DNA from: an uncultured Anaerolineae bacterium | Lineage (GTDB): Bacteria; Chloroflexota; Anaerolineae; J036; Brachytrichaceae | Assembly (NCBI GenBank): GCA_937927775.1 | Contig: CALBEF010000106.1 | Location: forward strand, 1-55,738 | Length of the DNA: 55,738 nucleotides | Reading direction: 5' to 3' | Shown here: piece by piece, positions 44,549 through 53,941 of the stretch | Position numbering within the stretch: the stretch's first letter is position 1 | How the letters are laid out: each line of letters begins with the position of its first letter | Made by a program: the position numbers and the translations under genes | Notes under the pieces: model-generated | What the model was told of the DNA's origin: nothing | The model's database searches: none | What the model saw: only the letters and a program-made list of their open reading frames with translations

Positions 44549-45940
44549 TCACGCGACTGGCTCGCGCCGGATGAGCGCCCGGCTGATCTGGTTGTGCCGC
44601 TCGATCACGCGCGGAAGATTGAGCGTGAGCAGCCGGCCCTGTTCGATGACGATGCGCCCGTCGATCATACTGAAATCGACGCCGCGCGGGGCGCAGAACA
44701 CGACCGCCGCCAGCGGATCGTGCAGCGCGCCGGCGTACTCCAGCCGGTTGAGGTTGATGGCGATCAGGTCTGCCGAGCAACCGACTTCGATGCGGCCGAT
44801 GTCATCGCGCCCAAGCACAGCCGCGCCGCCCCGCGTTGCCAGCCACAGCGCTTCATACGCGCCCAGCGCAGATTGGCCGCCGGCGCTGTCATCAGCCGAG
44901 GCCAGGCGCGACACGAGCATGGCCTGTCGGGCTTCTGCGAGCAGGTGCCCGCTGTCGTTGCTGGCGCTGCCATCCACGCCCAGGCCAACCTTCATACCCG
45001 CGCCGAGCATGAGGCGCGCCGGCGCAATGCCGGAAGCCAGTCGCATGTTGCTGCTGGGGCAGTGGGCGACGCCGCAGCCGTGCTGCGTCATGCGCTGAAT
45101 GTCGCCGGCGTTGAAATGCACCCCATGCGCGTACCACACGTCGCTGCCCAGCCAGTCCACCGACGCCGCATAGTCCAGCGGGCGCATGCCGAACTGAGCG
45201 ATGCAGTAGTCGTCCTCGTCGCGCGTTTCGGCCAGATGGGTGTGCAGCATCACGCCGTAGCTGCGGGCCAATGCGGCGCACTCGCGCATCAGGCCGGTTG
45301 TGACGGAGAACGGCGAGCAGGGGGCGAGAGCGACGCGCAGCATGGCATGCCGCGCGGGGTCGTGCCAGGTCTCGATAGCGCGCCGGCTGTCGCGCAGGAT
45401 ATCCGGCTCGCGCTCGGTTGCCCTGTCGGGGGGCAGGCCGCCCTGGGATTCGCCCAGAGACATCGCGCCACGTGTGGCATGGAAACGGACGCCGATCTCG
45501 CGCGCGGCGCGGATTTCGTCGTCGATCCGGCAATCGTTGGGATAGAGGTACAGGTGGTCGCTCGATGTGGTGCAGCCGCTCAGCATCAGCTCCGCGAGGC
45601 CGGTCAGGGCGCTGACGTACACCGCTTCGGAAGTCAGCCCGAGCCAGATGGGATAGAGCGTCTTCAGCCAGTCGAACAGGCCGCTGTCCTGGGCGACGGC
45701 GCGGGTGAGCGTTTGATAGAGGTGATGGTGCGTGTTGATCAGGCCGGGCAGAACGATGTGGTCGCGCAGGCTGATGGTGATGTCGGCCGGCTTGTCAGTC
45801 AGCGCCTGTTTGCCGGCGGTCGATGGGCCGATCCATTCGATGACGCCGTGGCCGGCGGCATTCGGCGCAACCAGGATGGCGGCATCGCGCAGGGTGTCTA
45901 TCGATCCGCGCAGATTGGCCGATGGGGCCGGGCCGCTCAT
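44549..45940 (-). CDS. 8-oxoguanine deaminase-like amidohydrolase
   Basis: 463 residues from the ATG at 45940. Metal ligands: GLINTHHHLYQTLTRA (HxH), HTHLAETRDEDD, AHGVHFNAGDI and VGLGVDGSASNDSGHLL (Asp). The pattern, with LFDWLKTLYPIW, fits the TrzN/ATZ-like 8-oxoguanine deaminases, which turn 8-oxoguanine into urate. The ATG start would cut the first beta strand: the frame continues 14 codons further (LARILLTDIHTLAT) to a CTG at 45982 that has GAGGAG nine bases upstream, so translation may start there. Follows the export permease gene. Confidence 0.87.
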   Translation of the reverse strand: MSGPAPSANLRGSIDTLRDAAILVAPNAAGHGVIEWIGPSTAGKQALTDKPADITISLRDHIVLPGLINTHHHLYQTLTRAVAQDSGLFDWLKTLYPIWLGLTSEAVYVSALTGLAELMLSGCTTSSDHLYLYPNDCRIDDEIRAAREIGVRFHATRGAMSLGESQGGLPPDRATEREPDILRDSRRAIETWHDPARHAMLRVALAPCSPFSVTTGLMRECAALARSYGVMLHTHLAETRDEDDYCIAQFGMRPLDYAASVDWLGSDVWYAHGVHFNAGDIQRMTQHGCGVAHCPSSNMRLASGIAPARLMLGAGMKVGLGVDGSASNDSGHLLAEARQAMLVSRLASADDSAGGQSALGAYEALWLATRGGAAVLGRDDIGRIEVGCSADLIAINLNRLEYAGALHDPLAAVVFCAPRGVDFSMIDGRIVIEQGRLLTLNLPRVIERHNQISRALIRREPVA

Positions 45941-45985
45941 CGTGGCCAGCGTGTGGATGTCGGTCAGCAGGATGCGCGCCAGGGG

Positions 45986-46804
45986 TTATAGCTCCTCGCC
46001 GAAACGCGGACTGTAACGGCGGAACACCACGAATCCGACGATCAGAATGATGATAGAGGTCGCCGTTGTTCTGAGCCAGAAGTCGAGCGCGGTGATACGC
46101 CCGTGATACATCAACTCCTGAAAGATGTTGACCATGGAGGCCATCGGGTTCAACCGTCGCACCCACAACGCCAGGTCAATGACCTGTTCGCCGATCATGA
46201 TGGGCCGCGCCTGGCTGATGTCGTAGAAGATAGGCGTCATGAAGAACCAGGCAAGCATCACCAGATCGAGGATGAATTGCGTGTCGCGGTAGAACACGTT
46301 CACCGTCGAGAAGATGAAGGCCAGCCCAATGCTGAACGTGCCCTGAATGAGCAGGGCGATCGGGATAAGCAGCAGCGTGGTGTGAAGGGGGTGGCCCGAC
46401 ACGAGGCAGACGATGATGAACATCGGCAGAGCAAACAGGAAGTTGGCCACTGCTGAGATGACCACTGACACGGGGAGCAGGATGCGGGGGAAGTAGACCT
46501 TCTTGACCAGGCCGCTGTTTGCCAGGATGCTGCCTGTGCCGCCGACTACCGAGCCGGAGAAGAATGTCCAGGCCAGATAGCCGGAGAGAATGTAAATGTT
46601 GTAATGCGGCTTGTCGGCGGGGCCTTTGTTGATGATGACGAAGGCGAATGTCAGAACGGCCATCATGCCCAGCGGCTGCAGGAATGACCAGAGGATGCCG
46701 AATGCGGAGTTCTTGTAGCGCGCTTTCAGGTCTCGCACGACGAGCATTCTCAGCAAATGCCGGTAACGCCATAGCTCGGCGAACTCAGATGTGATCGTGC
46801 TCAT
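45986..46804 (-). CDS. ABC-2 type polysaccharide/polyol export permease
   Basis: 272 residues from ATG 46804 (MSTITSEFAELWRYR). N-terminal amphipathic RHLLRMLVVRDLKARYKNS and GILWSFLQPLGMMAVLTFAF are hallmark of the Wzm/TagG permeases; six helices; FFMTPIFYD and RLNPMASMVNIFQELM follow. Exports a lipid-linked glycan together with an ATPase. The start overlaps the glycosyltransferase by 20 bp. The ATPase (wzt/tagH) normally next to it is missing from the window. Confidence 0.92.
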   Translation of the reverse strand: MSTITSEFAELWRYRHLLRMLVVRDLKARYKNSAFGILWSFLQPLGMMAVLTFAFVIINKGPADKPHYNIYILSGYLAWTFFSGSVVGGTGSILANSGLVKKVYFPRILLPVSVVISAVANFLFALPMFIIVCLVSGHPLHTTLLLIPIALLIQGTFSIGLAFIFSTVNVFYRDTQFILDLVMLAWFFMTPIFYDISQARPIMIGEQVIDLALWVRRLNPMASMVNIFQELMYHGRITALDFWLRTTATSIIILIVGFVVFRRYSPRFGEEL

Positions 46805-48101
46805 ACGTTGTGTTGTGAACGGTGTCGGACTGGGATATTGGTCGCCGGGAACGGCGATCGAGCATCTGCTGATAGTAGCCGGCCAGCAACAGACCGGTTT
46901 TGCGCCAGCTAAAGGATTGCTCGGCGCGTTCCCGCAGCAGGCGGCCGATGTCGCGCCGGCGCTGCGGCTGGTTGATGAGTTCGGCGACCCTGGCCGCCAG
47001 TTGTTCCTGGTTTCCCACTTCAGCGTACAGCCCCAGGTTGCCCAGGTATTGCGCCTGCCCCGGCGTGTCGTATGCAACGGTTGGCAGACCCATGGCCATG
47101 TAGTTCAACACCTTGCCGCTGCCCTCGGTCAGTGAGAGCTTGGGCGCGATGGCGATGTCTCCCAGCGCCAGCATGCGCGGCGCGTCAGGGTAGGGCACGC
47201 GGCCCGTGAACACGATTTCCTGTGAGACGCCCCGGCCGGCCGCCAGTTGTCGCCAGTGCTCTACGCCGGGATAGCCCATCACCAGCCAGCGCGCCTGTTG
47301 TCCCTGTGACTTGAGCCGGGCAGCGGCGTCGATGATGTGCTCGATGCCCTGATGCCGCGCCAGCAGGCCGAGGAATACGATGACAGTCTCGGATTCGCCG
47401 ATGCCCCAGGCGGCGCGCAGGGCGGCGCGATCGGCCGGCGATAGCACATCCGGCCGGAAGGCGTCTGTGTTGACTGCGTCGACCAGCGGGTAGATCGGTT
47501 TGCGCGGGCCTAACTCGGCGCGCAGCACCTCGGCCGCGCGCAGTGTGCTGGTGAAAATGGCGTCGGGGAGGCGATTGGCCAGCCCCTCCACCCACCGCCA
47601 GAAGCGCAGCGCCAACGGATTGTCACTGCGCATGAATCCGTGCTGGGTCATCTCGTCGGTCAGGCTGCCCTGGTAGTCGAAACAGACAGGGATGTCCCAC
47701 GGTTTGCCGAGCACGCTGCCGATCAACGCGCCCTCGTGCAAATGGGCGTGAATCAGGTCGAAGCGATTGCGCGCCAGCACGCGCAGCAGGCGCACCGACA
47801 GCAGCGCGTCGAATGCAAACTTGTGGCGCGACGAGCCGACTTCGTAGTTGGCGCGCCAGGGTGTGGGCGCAGTGCGAATGATGCGGAAGCCCGGAACGTC
47901 CTGACCTTTGAAGTAGGTCAGGATGGTTACTTGGTGCCCGTGCGCCTTGAGCGCCCGGGCCTCCTCCAGGATGCGCACATGACACCCATAGTCCCCGAAG
48001 AAGGAGGTTGGGGCCAGGCTGAGGATGCGCAGTGGCGGCCCGCTCCTGGCCGGCGCCTGGGCAGGCAGTCTCGGTTGTGGCGTTCCGGTCGAAACGTTCA
48101 T
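46785..48101 (-). CDS. GT-B glycosyltransferase family 4
   Basis: 438 residues. N-terminal LRILSLAPTSFFGDYGCHVRILEEARAL, FDLIHAHLHEGALIGS; donor domain with VFLGLLARHQGIEHIIDAA, FTGRVPYPDAP and the EX7E-like KLSLTEGSGKVLNYMAMGLPTVAYD. Retaining nucleotide-sugar transferase. Overlap with the export permease indicates that both build and export a surface glycan. Confidence 0.92.
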   Translation of the reverse strand: MNVSTGTPQPRLPAQAPARSGPPLRILSLAPTSFFGDYGCHVRILEEARALKAHGHQVTILTYFKGQDVPGFRIIRTAPTPWRANYEVGSSRHKFAFDALLSVRLLRVLARNRFDLIHAHLHEGALIGSVLGKPWDIPVCFDYQGSLTDEMTQHGFMRSDNPLALRFWRWVEGLANRLPDAIFTSTLRAAEVLRAELGPRKPIYPLVDAVNTDAFRPDVLSPADRAALRAAWGIGESETVIVFLGLLARHQGIEHIIDAAARLKSQGQQARWLVMGYPGVEHWRQLAAGRGVSQEIVFTGRVPYPDAPRMLALGDIAIAPKLSLTEGSGKVLNYMAMGLPTVAYDTPGQAQYLGNLGLYAEVGNQEQLAARVAELINQPQRRRDIGRLLRERAEQSFSWRKTGLLLAGYYQQMLDRRSRRPISQSDTVHNTTYEHDHI

Positions 48102-48127
48102 GGATACGGTTGCGCGCCGGAAGCTGG

Positions 48128-49144
48128 CTAGGGCTGCTTGCCGGTCTTCGAGTCCGCGTCTGGCGCCGGGTTTTGCAGTCGCGAGGCCAGCCGGCTTCCG
48201 ATCAGCGAGCCGAGCAAACTGGGTTTCTCGACCGGCACTCTGGTTGCGCCGTCGTCGCGGCCGCGGCGCCAGTCGGCCAGCCAGCGCAGCCGTTGCTCGC
48301 GGGCCTGGGTGAGCATGGCTTTCACGGCGCCGGCGTCGCCGGTTCGCGCAGCCTCGCGCAGCGCCACCATCTGCATGATGAGCTGGTTCAGCCAGTATTC
48401 AGCCGACTCCGGCTGCGAGAGCAGGGCATTGGTCAGTTCGATGTCCTGCATCGACTCGATCTGGCTGGTCATGCGCTCGAAGGCTGTGCCCGCCATCCAC
48501 TTGCGCTCGCGCCAGGCCTCGTCACCGGTGACGGCCAGCATCAGCGCGCTGCTCAACGCGAAGGGCAACGCTTCGACCGACAACCTCAGCCCGTCGTGCT
48601 CCACGGCGTCCATGAAGATGGGCGTCGCGCCGAGGGTCTGGGCCAGGCCGGCCATGCTGTCGATATCGCGCGATTGCGTTCCCGCCGCCGGCGTCAAGGT
48701 CCATATCGCGCCCTTGAAAACATCCGGTGTAAGGGTTTCCAGATTGGCCAGGGCGGGGGCGCGCTCCGGGGCGAACACGATATCGCTGCTGATGTACGCG
48801 GCGCGCGCCGGCGTCGCGCGGGCAGCCTTGTCGAGGATCGGTTTTTTCAGCGCGCTCGTGTCGGTCACAATCGCGCCTTCAATCAAGTCGGGCGCGATCG
48901 CTTTCAGGGTTGGCTCAATGGCGTCCTGGGGAATCGCCAGAATGACCAGTTGGGCTTTCTCGCAGGCCGATGGCAGATTCCAGTTGCTGCGGTCGATGGC
49001 CTTGAGTTTTTCAGCCCGCCGCGCGGCCGATCCGTCCTTGTCGTGGCCGATGATCTCGATGTCTTTGGCCGCGCCGCGAATGGCGATGCCCAGCGCGGTG
49101 CCGATGGCGCCGCAGCCGACAATGGTGATGCGTGTCTTGCTCAT
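48128..49144 (-). CDS. Prephenate/arogenate dehydrogenase-like protein (divergent TyrA)
   Basis: 338 residues. N-terminal NAD(P) domain ITIVGCGAIGTALGIAI and VTDTSALKKPI fit TyrA; the middle and C-terminal helical domain (DAVEHDGLRLSVEALPFALSSAL) also fit. The usual GxHPMAG motif at the junction is replaced by SSDIVFAPERAP, and the C-terminus has an extra basic helix (TQAREQRLRWLADWRRG). So the family is likely but the substrate may not be prephenate. 27 bp downstream lies the start of the glycosyltransferase. Confidence 0.72.
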   Translation of the reverse strand: MSKTRITIVGCGAIGTALGIAIRGAAKDIEIIGHDKDGSAARRAEKLKAIDRSNWNLPSACEKAQLVILAIPQDAIEPTLKAIAPDLIEGAIVTDTSALKKPILDKAARATPARAAYISSDIVFAPERAPALANLETLTPDVFKGAIWTLTPAAGTQSRDIDSMAGLAQTLGATPIFMDAVEHDGLRLSVEALPFALSSALMLAVTGDEAWRERKWMAGTAFERMTSQIESMQDIELTNALLSQPESAEYWLNQLIMQMVALREAARTGDAGAVKAMLTQAREQRLRWLADWRRGRDDGATRVPVEKPSLLGSLIGSRLASRLQNPAPDADSKTGKQP

Positions 49145-49175
49145 GCAGGTGTGCCCCTCCGGGCGTATGGCCGGG

Positions 49176-49856
49176 TTAGTAGCCGAGCAGAAAGCCGGCG
49201 ATGATGTTGGCCGGCTGCGCGATGACAGGCCCCATCAGTCGAGGCGAAAGCGCGAAGAGCGCCATCAGAATGAACACGCCATAGCGCTCCAGTTGGTCGA
49301 AGATCGGCGTTGCCGAGTCGGGCAGTAGCGCGGCAAGGATGCGCGAGCCATCGAGCGGCGGCACCGGAATCAGGTTGAACAGCGCCAGATACAAATTCAG
49401 AATGACTGCCAGATAGGCCGCAATGTCGATGAGACGGGCGGTGTCGTAGGGCAGCTCCGCCAGCACTGTGGCGTTCAGGGCGCGGTAGACCAGCCCAAAC
49501 CCAGCGGCCAGCGCCAGATTGGAGAGCGGCCCCGCCAGCGCCACCAGACCGTGGCTGACTTTGACGCTGCCCGTGAGCCGGTTCAGATTCACCGGCACTG
49601 GTTTGGCCCAGCCGAATCCGAAAAGCAGAAACACGATTGAACCAATCGGGTCGAGATGGGCAAACGGGTTCAGGGTGATGCGCCCCAGTCGCTGCGCGGT
49701 GTCATCGCCCAGCCGATAAGCCACGGCTGCATGCGCCAGCTCGTGGATGGGAAAGCAGATCAGCAGCAGGATCAGGGCGACCAGGAGCGCAGCGATGAAA
49801 ACAACAGGTTCGCCACTGGAGACAGCCTGGAGCATCTGGAGCAAGGGACCATTCAT
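49176..49856 (-). CDS. Site-2 protease family (M50) membrane metalloprotease
   Basis: 226 residues, four to five membrane helices. Zn motif FPIHELAHAAVAYRLGD in the first core helix, GRITLNPFAHLDPIGS, and LFNLIPVPPLDGSRIL (second motif with the third Zn ligand, NxxPxPxLDG). Intramembrane protease of the short rhomboid-like M50B type; substrate unknown. No Shine-Dalgarno; TATAAT 11 bp upstream. Confidence 0.94.
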   Translation of the reverse strand: MNGPLLQMLQAVSSGEPVVFIAALLVALILLLICFPIHELAHAAVAYRLGDDTAQRLGRITLNPFAHLDPIGSIVFLLFGFGWAKPVPVNLNRLTGSVKVSHGLVALAGPLSNLALAAGFGLVYRALNATVLAELPYDTARLIDIAAYLAVILNLYLALFNLIPVPPLDGSRILAALLPDSATPIFDQLERYGVFILMALFALSPRLMGPVIAQPANIIAGFLLGY

Positions 49857-50267
49857 ATCGCGCGTGCATTATAGCCGCTTGATTTCGCCGGCCTGATGCG
49901 CGGGTGTATTTCTCTGTGGGGGCATGTTGCCCGGCTTTTGCAAAGTCTGTGGGCGTGTGTGGGGAGTTGAAGCGCAGCACCGTCATGCCCGCGCAGTGCC
50001 CCTGTGTAGCGCGCGGATTTATCCCGCGCAACGAGCGCGCGCAACAAGCGCGCGCAACGGCTCGGATTGCCCCTGCTGGGAAATGCCTTCCGCATTTTCC
50101 GGTGTGCCAATTGGCCTACAAAGCAGGGCAAGCCCGGCGGCTTGCCCTACAGGCATACCCACTGCGCGCAACACTCTCTGCCGGGGAATTTGCCCCCGCC
50201 GGGAAATGCACTCTGATGCGCCCTCGGTAAGGTGTGTTCCACAGGGGGGGCGCGATTGACCTGTCCG
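49857..50267. repeat. 410-bp spacer without a gene, repeat-rich
   Basis: Contains TATAAT for the protease gene (49868-49873, minus), three tandem 13-bp units GCGCAACRAGCGC at 50026-50060, palindrome P1 copy 3 (GCAGGGCAAGCC/GGCTTGCCCTAC, 50123-50150), and two GGGAAATGC-containing segments near 50088 and 50203. Open frames here translate only repeats. Confidence 0.75.
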
Positions 50268-50648
50268 TCAGCGGCGCGTGGTCATTGTCAGATAAAAGTA
50301 GGCGAATCCCAGTGTGAACAGCAGCGCCAGGGTGATCGTGGGCCATCCAAGCCCGGTCAAAAGACCCTGCCCCTGCGCAGTCAGCAGCACGACAAACACC
50401 AGGCCGTTGGCGGTCATGTTCCCCATGGCGATTGCCCGATGGGCGGTTGTGTCCGTGACGGACACAGCGGCCCAGTTCAGCACCGCTGCGCCGAGGCAAA
50501 CTGCTCCCAGCAGCCGGGATACCAGAACGCCGGCGCGACCCGGACCGAGGCCATAGAACGGGAGCACCTGGTCGGGCACAAACATCAACCCGATACCGAA
50601 CAGGCTGGTGAAGATCGTGCTCAGCAACAACAAGTGGCTCAGCTTCAT
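50268..50648 (-). CDS. Small four-TM membrane protein, unknown function
   Basis: 126 residues from ATG 50648 (MKLSHLLLLSTIF), with GGAG about nine bases upstream. Four hydrophobic helices; FGIGLMFVPDQVLPFYGLG, LLGAVCLGAAVLNWAA and GNMTANGLVFVVLL. The pattern resembles small DoxX/DUF4345-like membrane proteins but I cannot assign it. Follows the glycosidase-like gene on the same strand by 55 bp. Confidence 0.75.
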   Translation of the reverse strand: MKLSHLLLLSTIFTSLFGIGLMFVPDQVLPFYGLGPGRAGVLVSRLLGAVCLGAAVLNWAAVSVTDTTAHRAIAMGNMTANGLVFVVLLTAQGQGLLTGLGWPTITLALLFTLGFAYFYLTMTTRR

Positions 50649-50703
50649 CCATGTGTCTCCACGCCCCCCGGCTCGTGCGCGCGCCCGACGCGCGCCGGCT
50701 GTG

Positions 50704-52839
50704 TCATGCGCGCGCCTTCCTGCGCGTTCCGGGCAGCGAGGCCCGCTGCGGCAGTTGCGCGGACGATCCATCGATGGCTCTCGCAGCGCGATTGAAGTCC
50801 ACCACCAGCGCGCTGTGGATGTGCAGCGCGTCGATGGTTGCAGTGAGCAGACCGCGCGACCATTTCCACGTCAGCCCCTCATGATCGGGTTCGAGCGTGA
50901 CTGATGCCGGGCGCTTGTCGCACTGCGCGCGCACGGTGATCGGTCCGACAACCGGCACATCCTCCACACACGGATTCACCGGCGACAACGGGTTCGAGGA
51001 GCCGGTGTTGACCAGATGAATGAGGGTCTGCCCCGGCTTTTCGCGCACGGTCAGTTGCACCCAGGGCGGCGCGTCGATCTCCACCGGCATCGGCCCGGCG
51101 AGCGCCCGCAACACGTCGCCGGCGAACGAACGAATGCGCGGATAGCGATAGTCGGCATAGACGGCGGCAATGGGGCCGTAGATCGCCGCGATGTAGCCTT
51201 TGCCCAGTTTGCGCAGCGTGGCTGCCGGATTGCGCGTCGCGCCGCGCTTTGGCTCCTGATTCCTGAGCAGGGGCGCGAGCGACCTGGCGCCGGCGGTCTT
51301 CACCCGCAGCCATGAGCCGCCCACATTCACCGCGCCGTCATCCGCCGGCACGAACACCACTTCATCCTTTGGATCGCCCTCGGCGCGCACGCCGAGCGTC
51401 TGCTCGCCAAAATCGGCTGCGATGTGGCTGCCGGTGAGCAGCAGCCGGCCGCCCTGTTTCACCCAGTCGATCAACTGCTGCCTGAGTTCCGCCGGCAGAT
51501 GGGTCTGCTCGGCGACGACGATGACTTTGTATCCCGCGCCGGATTGCGCCTGGGCGTCGGTCAGTCTCGCTTGCAGCGTGGTTTCGTTCACCACGTCGGC
51601 GTGATAGTGATTGTCGAGCAGCAGCGCCAGCGCGCCGGTCAACGTGCGCGCCGGCTGCCCCTCGTTGTAGATCGACACCGTGCCCTCCGGGTGATTGTTG
51701 GCGTAGAAACTGCTCTGGCTGTGGAGCAGGGCGACGTGTCGGGCGGAGGTCGATCCCTGGCACACGGCCTGCCGCGCGCGCATGAAACGCCCGACTTCGG
51801 CGAACACGTCCATGTGCCAGTCGACGATGCGGCCATTGCGCACCGGCGTGTCGTAGATCTGGTATGCGCCGCCGTTAGCGGCTACCAGCGCCCCCTCGAC
51901 CTTGAGGATGGCGGCCGATTTGGTGGTCCATTTGGCCTTGCCCATCGGGCCGGCAGTGGTGAAGCCCCACGCCATCAAGTCCCAGGGCAGGCCCCGGCTG
52001 TCCATGAACTTGCCTTCCAGCACGGCGCTGTCGAGGCCGAATGCCCAGGTGAAATCGCCGCTCAGGTAGTCCACCGGCGCGGTTACGTCGTCGGGCATGC
52101 GCACGGTGTAGGCCCAGTTCGAGCAGACGGTGAAGGCCGGCTTGTGCGCGTGCAGCGCATCGGCGTAGCGGGTCAGGTACTGCTCGAACTGCCAACGGTT
52201 GAAGGCCATGTACTCGGCCCACAGCGGGTCATCCGGTTTGCGCGGCACATCGGCTTCGGAGTAGTCTGGCTTGTCGGACAGGCCGCGCGCTTTGACATGC
52301 TCGACGAATGGCCTGACGGTCCAGTCGCTCCAGTCCGGCGCGGCGGCCCAGCACTCGCCATCGACCCACACGCCGTCGATGTCATACCAGTCGATGACCT
52401 CTTTCAACTGCGGAATGAGCAATTGCTCGGCATACGGGCTGGCGGCGGCCATGGCGTGCGGGTTCCAGCCCTCGCCGCCGCAGAGCGACCCGTCGGCCTT
52501 GCGCCGCGCCCATTCCGGGTGCAGCTTCCATTGCACCTGATCCCACGTGCCGGAGTAGTGCACCACGATGGGGATGCCCAGATCGTGCGCCACGTTGCTC
52601 CAGATTTTGAGCGCGTCTTTCACGATGCCGGGCGAGGCCACGCCGACCTGGGTGGGGTAGCTGGTGTAGCCGGGGTGGCCCTTGCAATCGTATTGCACCC
52701 AGTCGGGGGCGACCCTGGCGATCTCGGCGCGGATGTGGTTGTAGGTCGTCTCGGCGCCCAGCTCGGTGTCATGCTCGTTCGCGTGCAGATCGAAGTGCAA
52801 GCCAAAAAAAACGTTGCGATGCCAGTTGGGTCGTTCCAT
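50704..52839 (-). CDS. Putative glycoside hydrolase: TIM barrel plus GATase-like domain
   Basis: 711 residues; ATG 52839 with AGGAG five bases upstream. N-terminal barrel: NVFFGLHFDLHANEHDTELG, IPIVVHYSGTWDQVQW, and DIDGVWVDGECW with candidate catalytic Asp/Glu, resembling GH29/GH42-like clan barrels. Middle domain (about 385-540) with VALLHSQSSFYANN and YKVIVVAEQTHLPAELRQQLIDWVKQGGRLLLTG looks like the GATase-like trimerisation domain of GH42 enzymes. C-terminal beta domain. Cytoplasmic (no signal). Glycan specificity unknown. Divergent from the isomerase gene. Confidence 0.75.
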   Translation of the reverse strand: MERPNWHRNVFFGLHFDLHANEHDTELGAETTYNHIRAEIARVAPDWVQYDCKGHPGYTSYPTQVGVASPGIVKDALKIWSNVAHDLGIPIVVHYSGTWDQVQWKLHPEWARRKADGSLCGGEGWNPHAMAAASPYAEQLLIPQLKEVIDWYDIDGVWVDGECWAAAPDWSDWTVRPFVEHVKARGLSDKPDYSEADVPRKPDDPLWAEYMAFNRWQFEQYLTRYADALHAHKPAFTVCSNWAYTVRMPDDVTAPVDYLSGDFTWAFGLDSAVLEGKFMDSRGLPWDLMAWGFTTAGPMGKAKWTTKSAAILKVEGALVAANGGAYQIYDTPVRNGRIVDWHMDVFAEVGRFMRARQAVCQGSTSARHVALLHSQSSFYANNHPEGTVSIYNEGQPARTLTGALALLLDNHYHADVVNETTLQARLTDAQAQSGAGYKVIVVAEQTHLPAELRQQLIDWVKQGGRLLLTGSHIAADFGEQTLGVRAEGDPKDEVVFVPADDGAVNVGGSWLRVKTAGARSLAPLLRNQEPKRGATRNPAATLRKLGKGYIAAIYGPIAAVYADYRYPRIRSFAGDVLRALAGPMPVEIDAPPWVQLTVREKPGQTLIHLVNTGSSNPLSPVNPCVEDVPVVGPITVRAQCDKRPASVTLEPDHEGLTWKWSRGLLTATIDALHIHSALVVDFNRAARAIDGSSAQLPQRASLPGTRRKARA

Positions 52840-52964
52840 GAGTGCTCCTGAAGGATCGTGATTCGCGCTCATACGAGAGCGTGTATAGAATGCGTCGAGG
52901 CCAGAATGTACCATCGGAACGGCTTTCATGGGAAAGCGCCGGGCCGGGCCGGCAGGAGGTCAGT
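52840..52964. promoter_or_regulatory. Divergent promoter region of the carbohydrate genes
   Basis: 125 bp between the glycosidase-like gene and the isomerase-like gene; probable shared control region. No clear operator palindrome seen. Confidence 0.35.
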
Positions 52965-53831
52965 GTGAAAGGTGTCTTGAAAATCGGCGTGGCCGGCTAT
53001 CTGCCGGCGGATTGGCGGAGGATCGACGCGGCGGCGACGCGGCGCGTGCGAGAAGCCGGCTTCAGCGGCGCGCACATTTTCGTGGATCGGCCGCTGGAAG
53101 CAGACTTAAGCGAATTCAAGCGCGTCAAGCGGGCGTATGACGAAGCCGGCCTGGTTGTAGCGCAGACGAACGGCTGGTACGAATGCCTGATCAACCCGGA
53201 TGAGGCGACGCGCGCCGAGGGAATCAGGGGCCTGTCTCAATTAGTTCGCATAGGCAGGGTGCTGGACACGCGCTTCACCTATGTCCGGCCGGGCAGCATC
53301 AACCCAAACGGACACTGGTGGCCGCACCCGGAGAATCATGCGCCACAGACATTCGACCGGCTGGTGGACAGCCTGAAAAAAGTCTGCCGCGTAGCCGAGG
53401 CCGAGGGCGTGTTGCTGGGAATCGAAGGGCATGTGGTCTCGACGCTCGACACGCCGCAGCGTGTCCGCGATGCGCTCGACGCCGTTGGATCGCCGGCGCT
53501 CAAGTTCAATATGGACCCGGTGAACTTTGTGGGCACGGTGCGCGACGTTCACGACACCAGCCGCGTCATCAACGCGCTGTTTGATACGCTGGGCACAGAC
53601 ATGATCGCGCTGCATGCCAAGGACTGCGCCGTTCAGGACGCCCACATCGTCCACATCGTGGAGGTCGTGCCGGGCGCCGGCACAATGAATTATGAGTTGC
53701 TGATGCGGCGGTGGTTGGAATGTTGCCCGGATGGCTACTTCCTGATCGAACATTTGCCCGACGATAAGGTGTTGATCGCGCTGGAATTCATCCGCCGCAA
53801 AGCCGACGCGCTGGGCATTGCGCTGGAGTAG
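52965..53831 (+). CDS. Sugar phosphate isomerase/epimerase (AP-endonuclease-2 TIM barrel)
   Basis: 288 residues from GTG 52965, which has AGGAGGT four bases upstream; in-frame ATGs upstream are ignored for that reason. TIM barrel with GVLLGIEGHV (Glu), LKFNMDPVNFVG (Asp), MIALHAKDCAVQ (His) and FLIEHLP (C-terminal Glu), the metal ligands of the xylose-isomerase-like family. Likely acts on a sugar or sugar acid together with the next gene (110 bp downstream). Confidence 0.86.
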   Translation: MKGVLKIGVAGYLPADWRRIDAAATRRVREAGFSGAHIFVDRPLEADLSEFKRVKRAYDEAGLVVAQTNGWYECLINPDEATRAEGIRGLSQLVRIGRVLDTRFTYVRPGSINPNGHWWPHPENHAPQTFDRLVDSLKKVCRVAEAEGVLLGIEGHVVSTLDTPQRVRDALDAVGSPALKFNMDPVNFVGTVRDVHDTSRVINALFDTLGTDMIALHAKDCAVQDAHIVHIVEVVPGAGTMNYELLMRRWLECCPDGYFLIEHLPDDKVLIALEFIRRKADALGIALE

Positions 53832-53941
53832 GCGTTGTCCACAAGTCTTTCACAACTGCCCGAAATTGCCGAATCACCAGGCGCCGGTGAAGCGGGCCTG
53901 GTGATAGACTGTTTGCAAACCTGCAGGAGAGGAATGACAAG

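Noticed and set aside
49904..50230. A 108-codon plus-strand frame in the spacer after the site-2 protease
   Set aside because: Made of tandem and palindromic repeats, without ribosome site or domain pattern.
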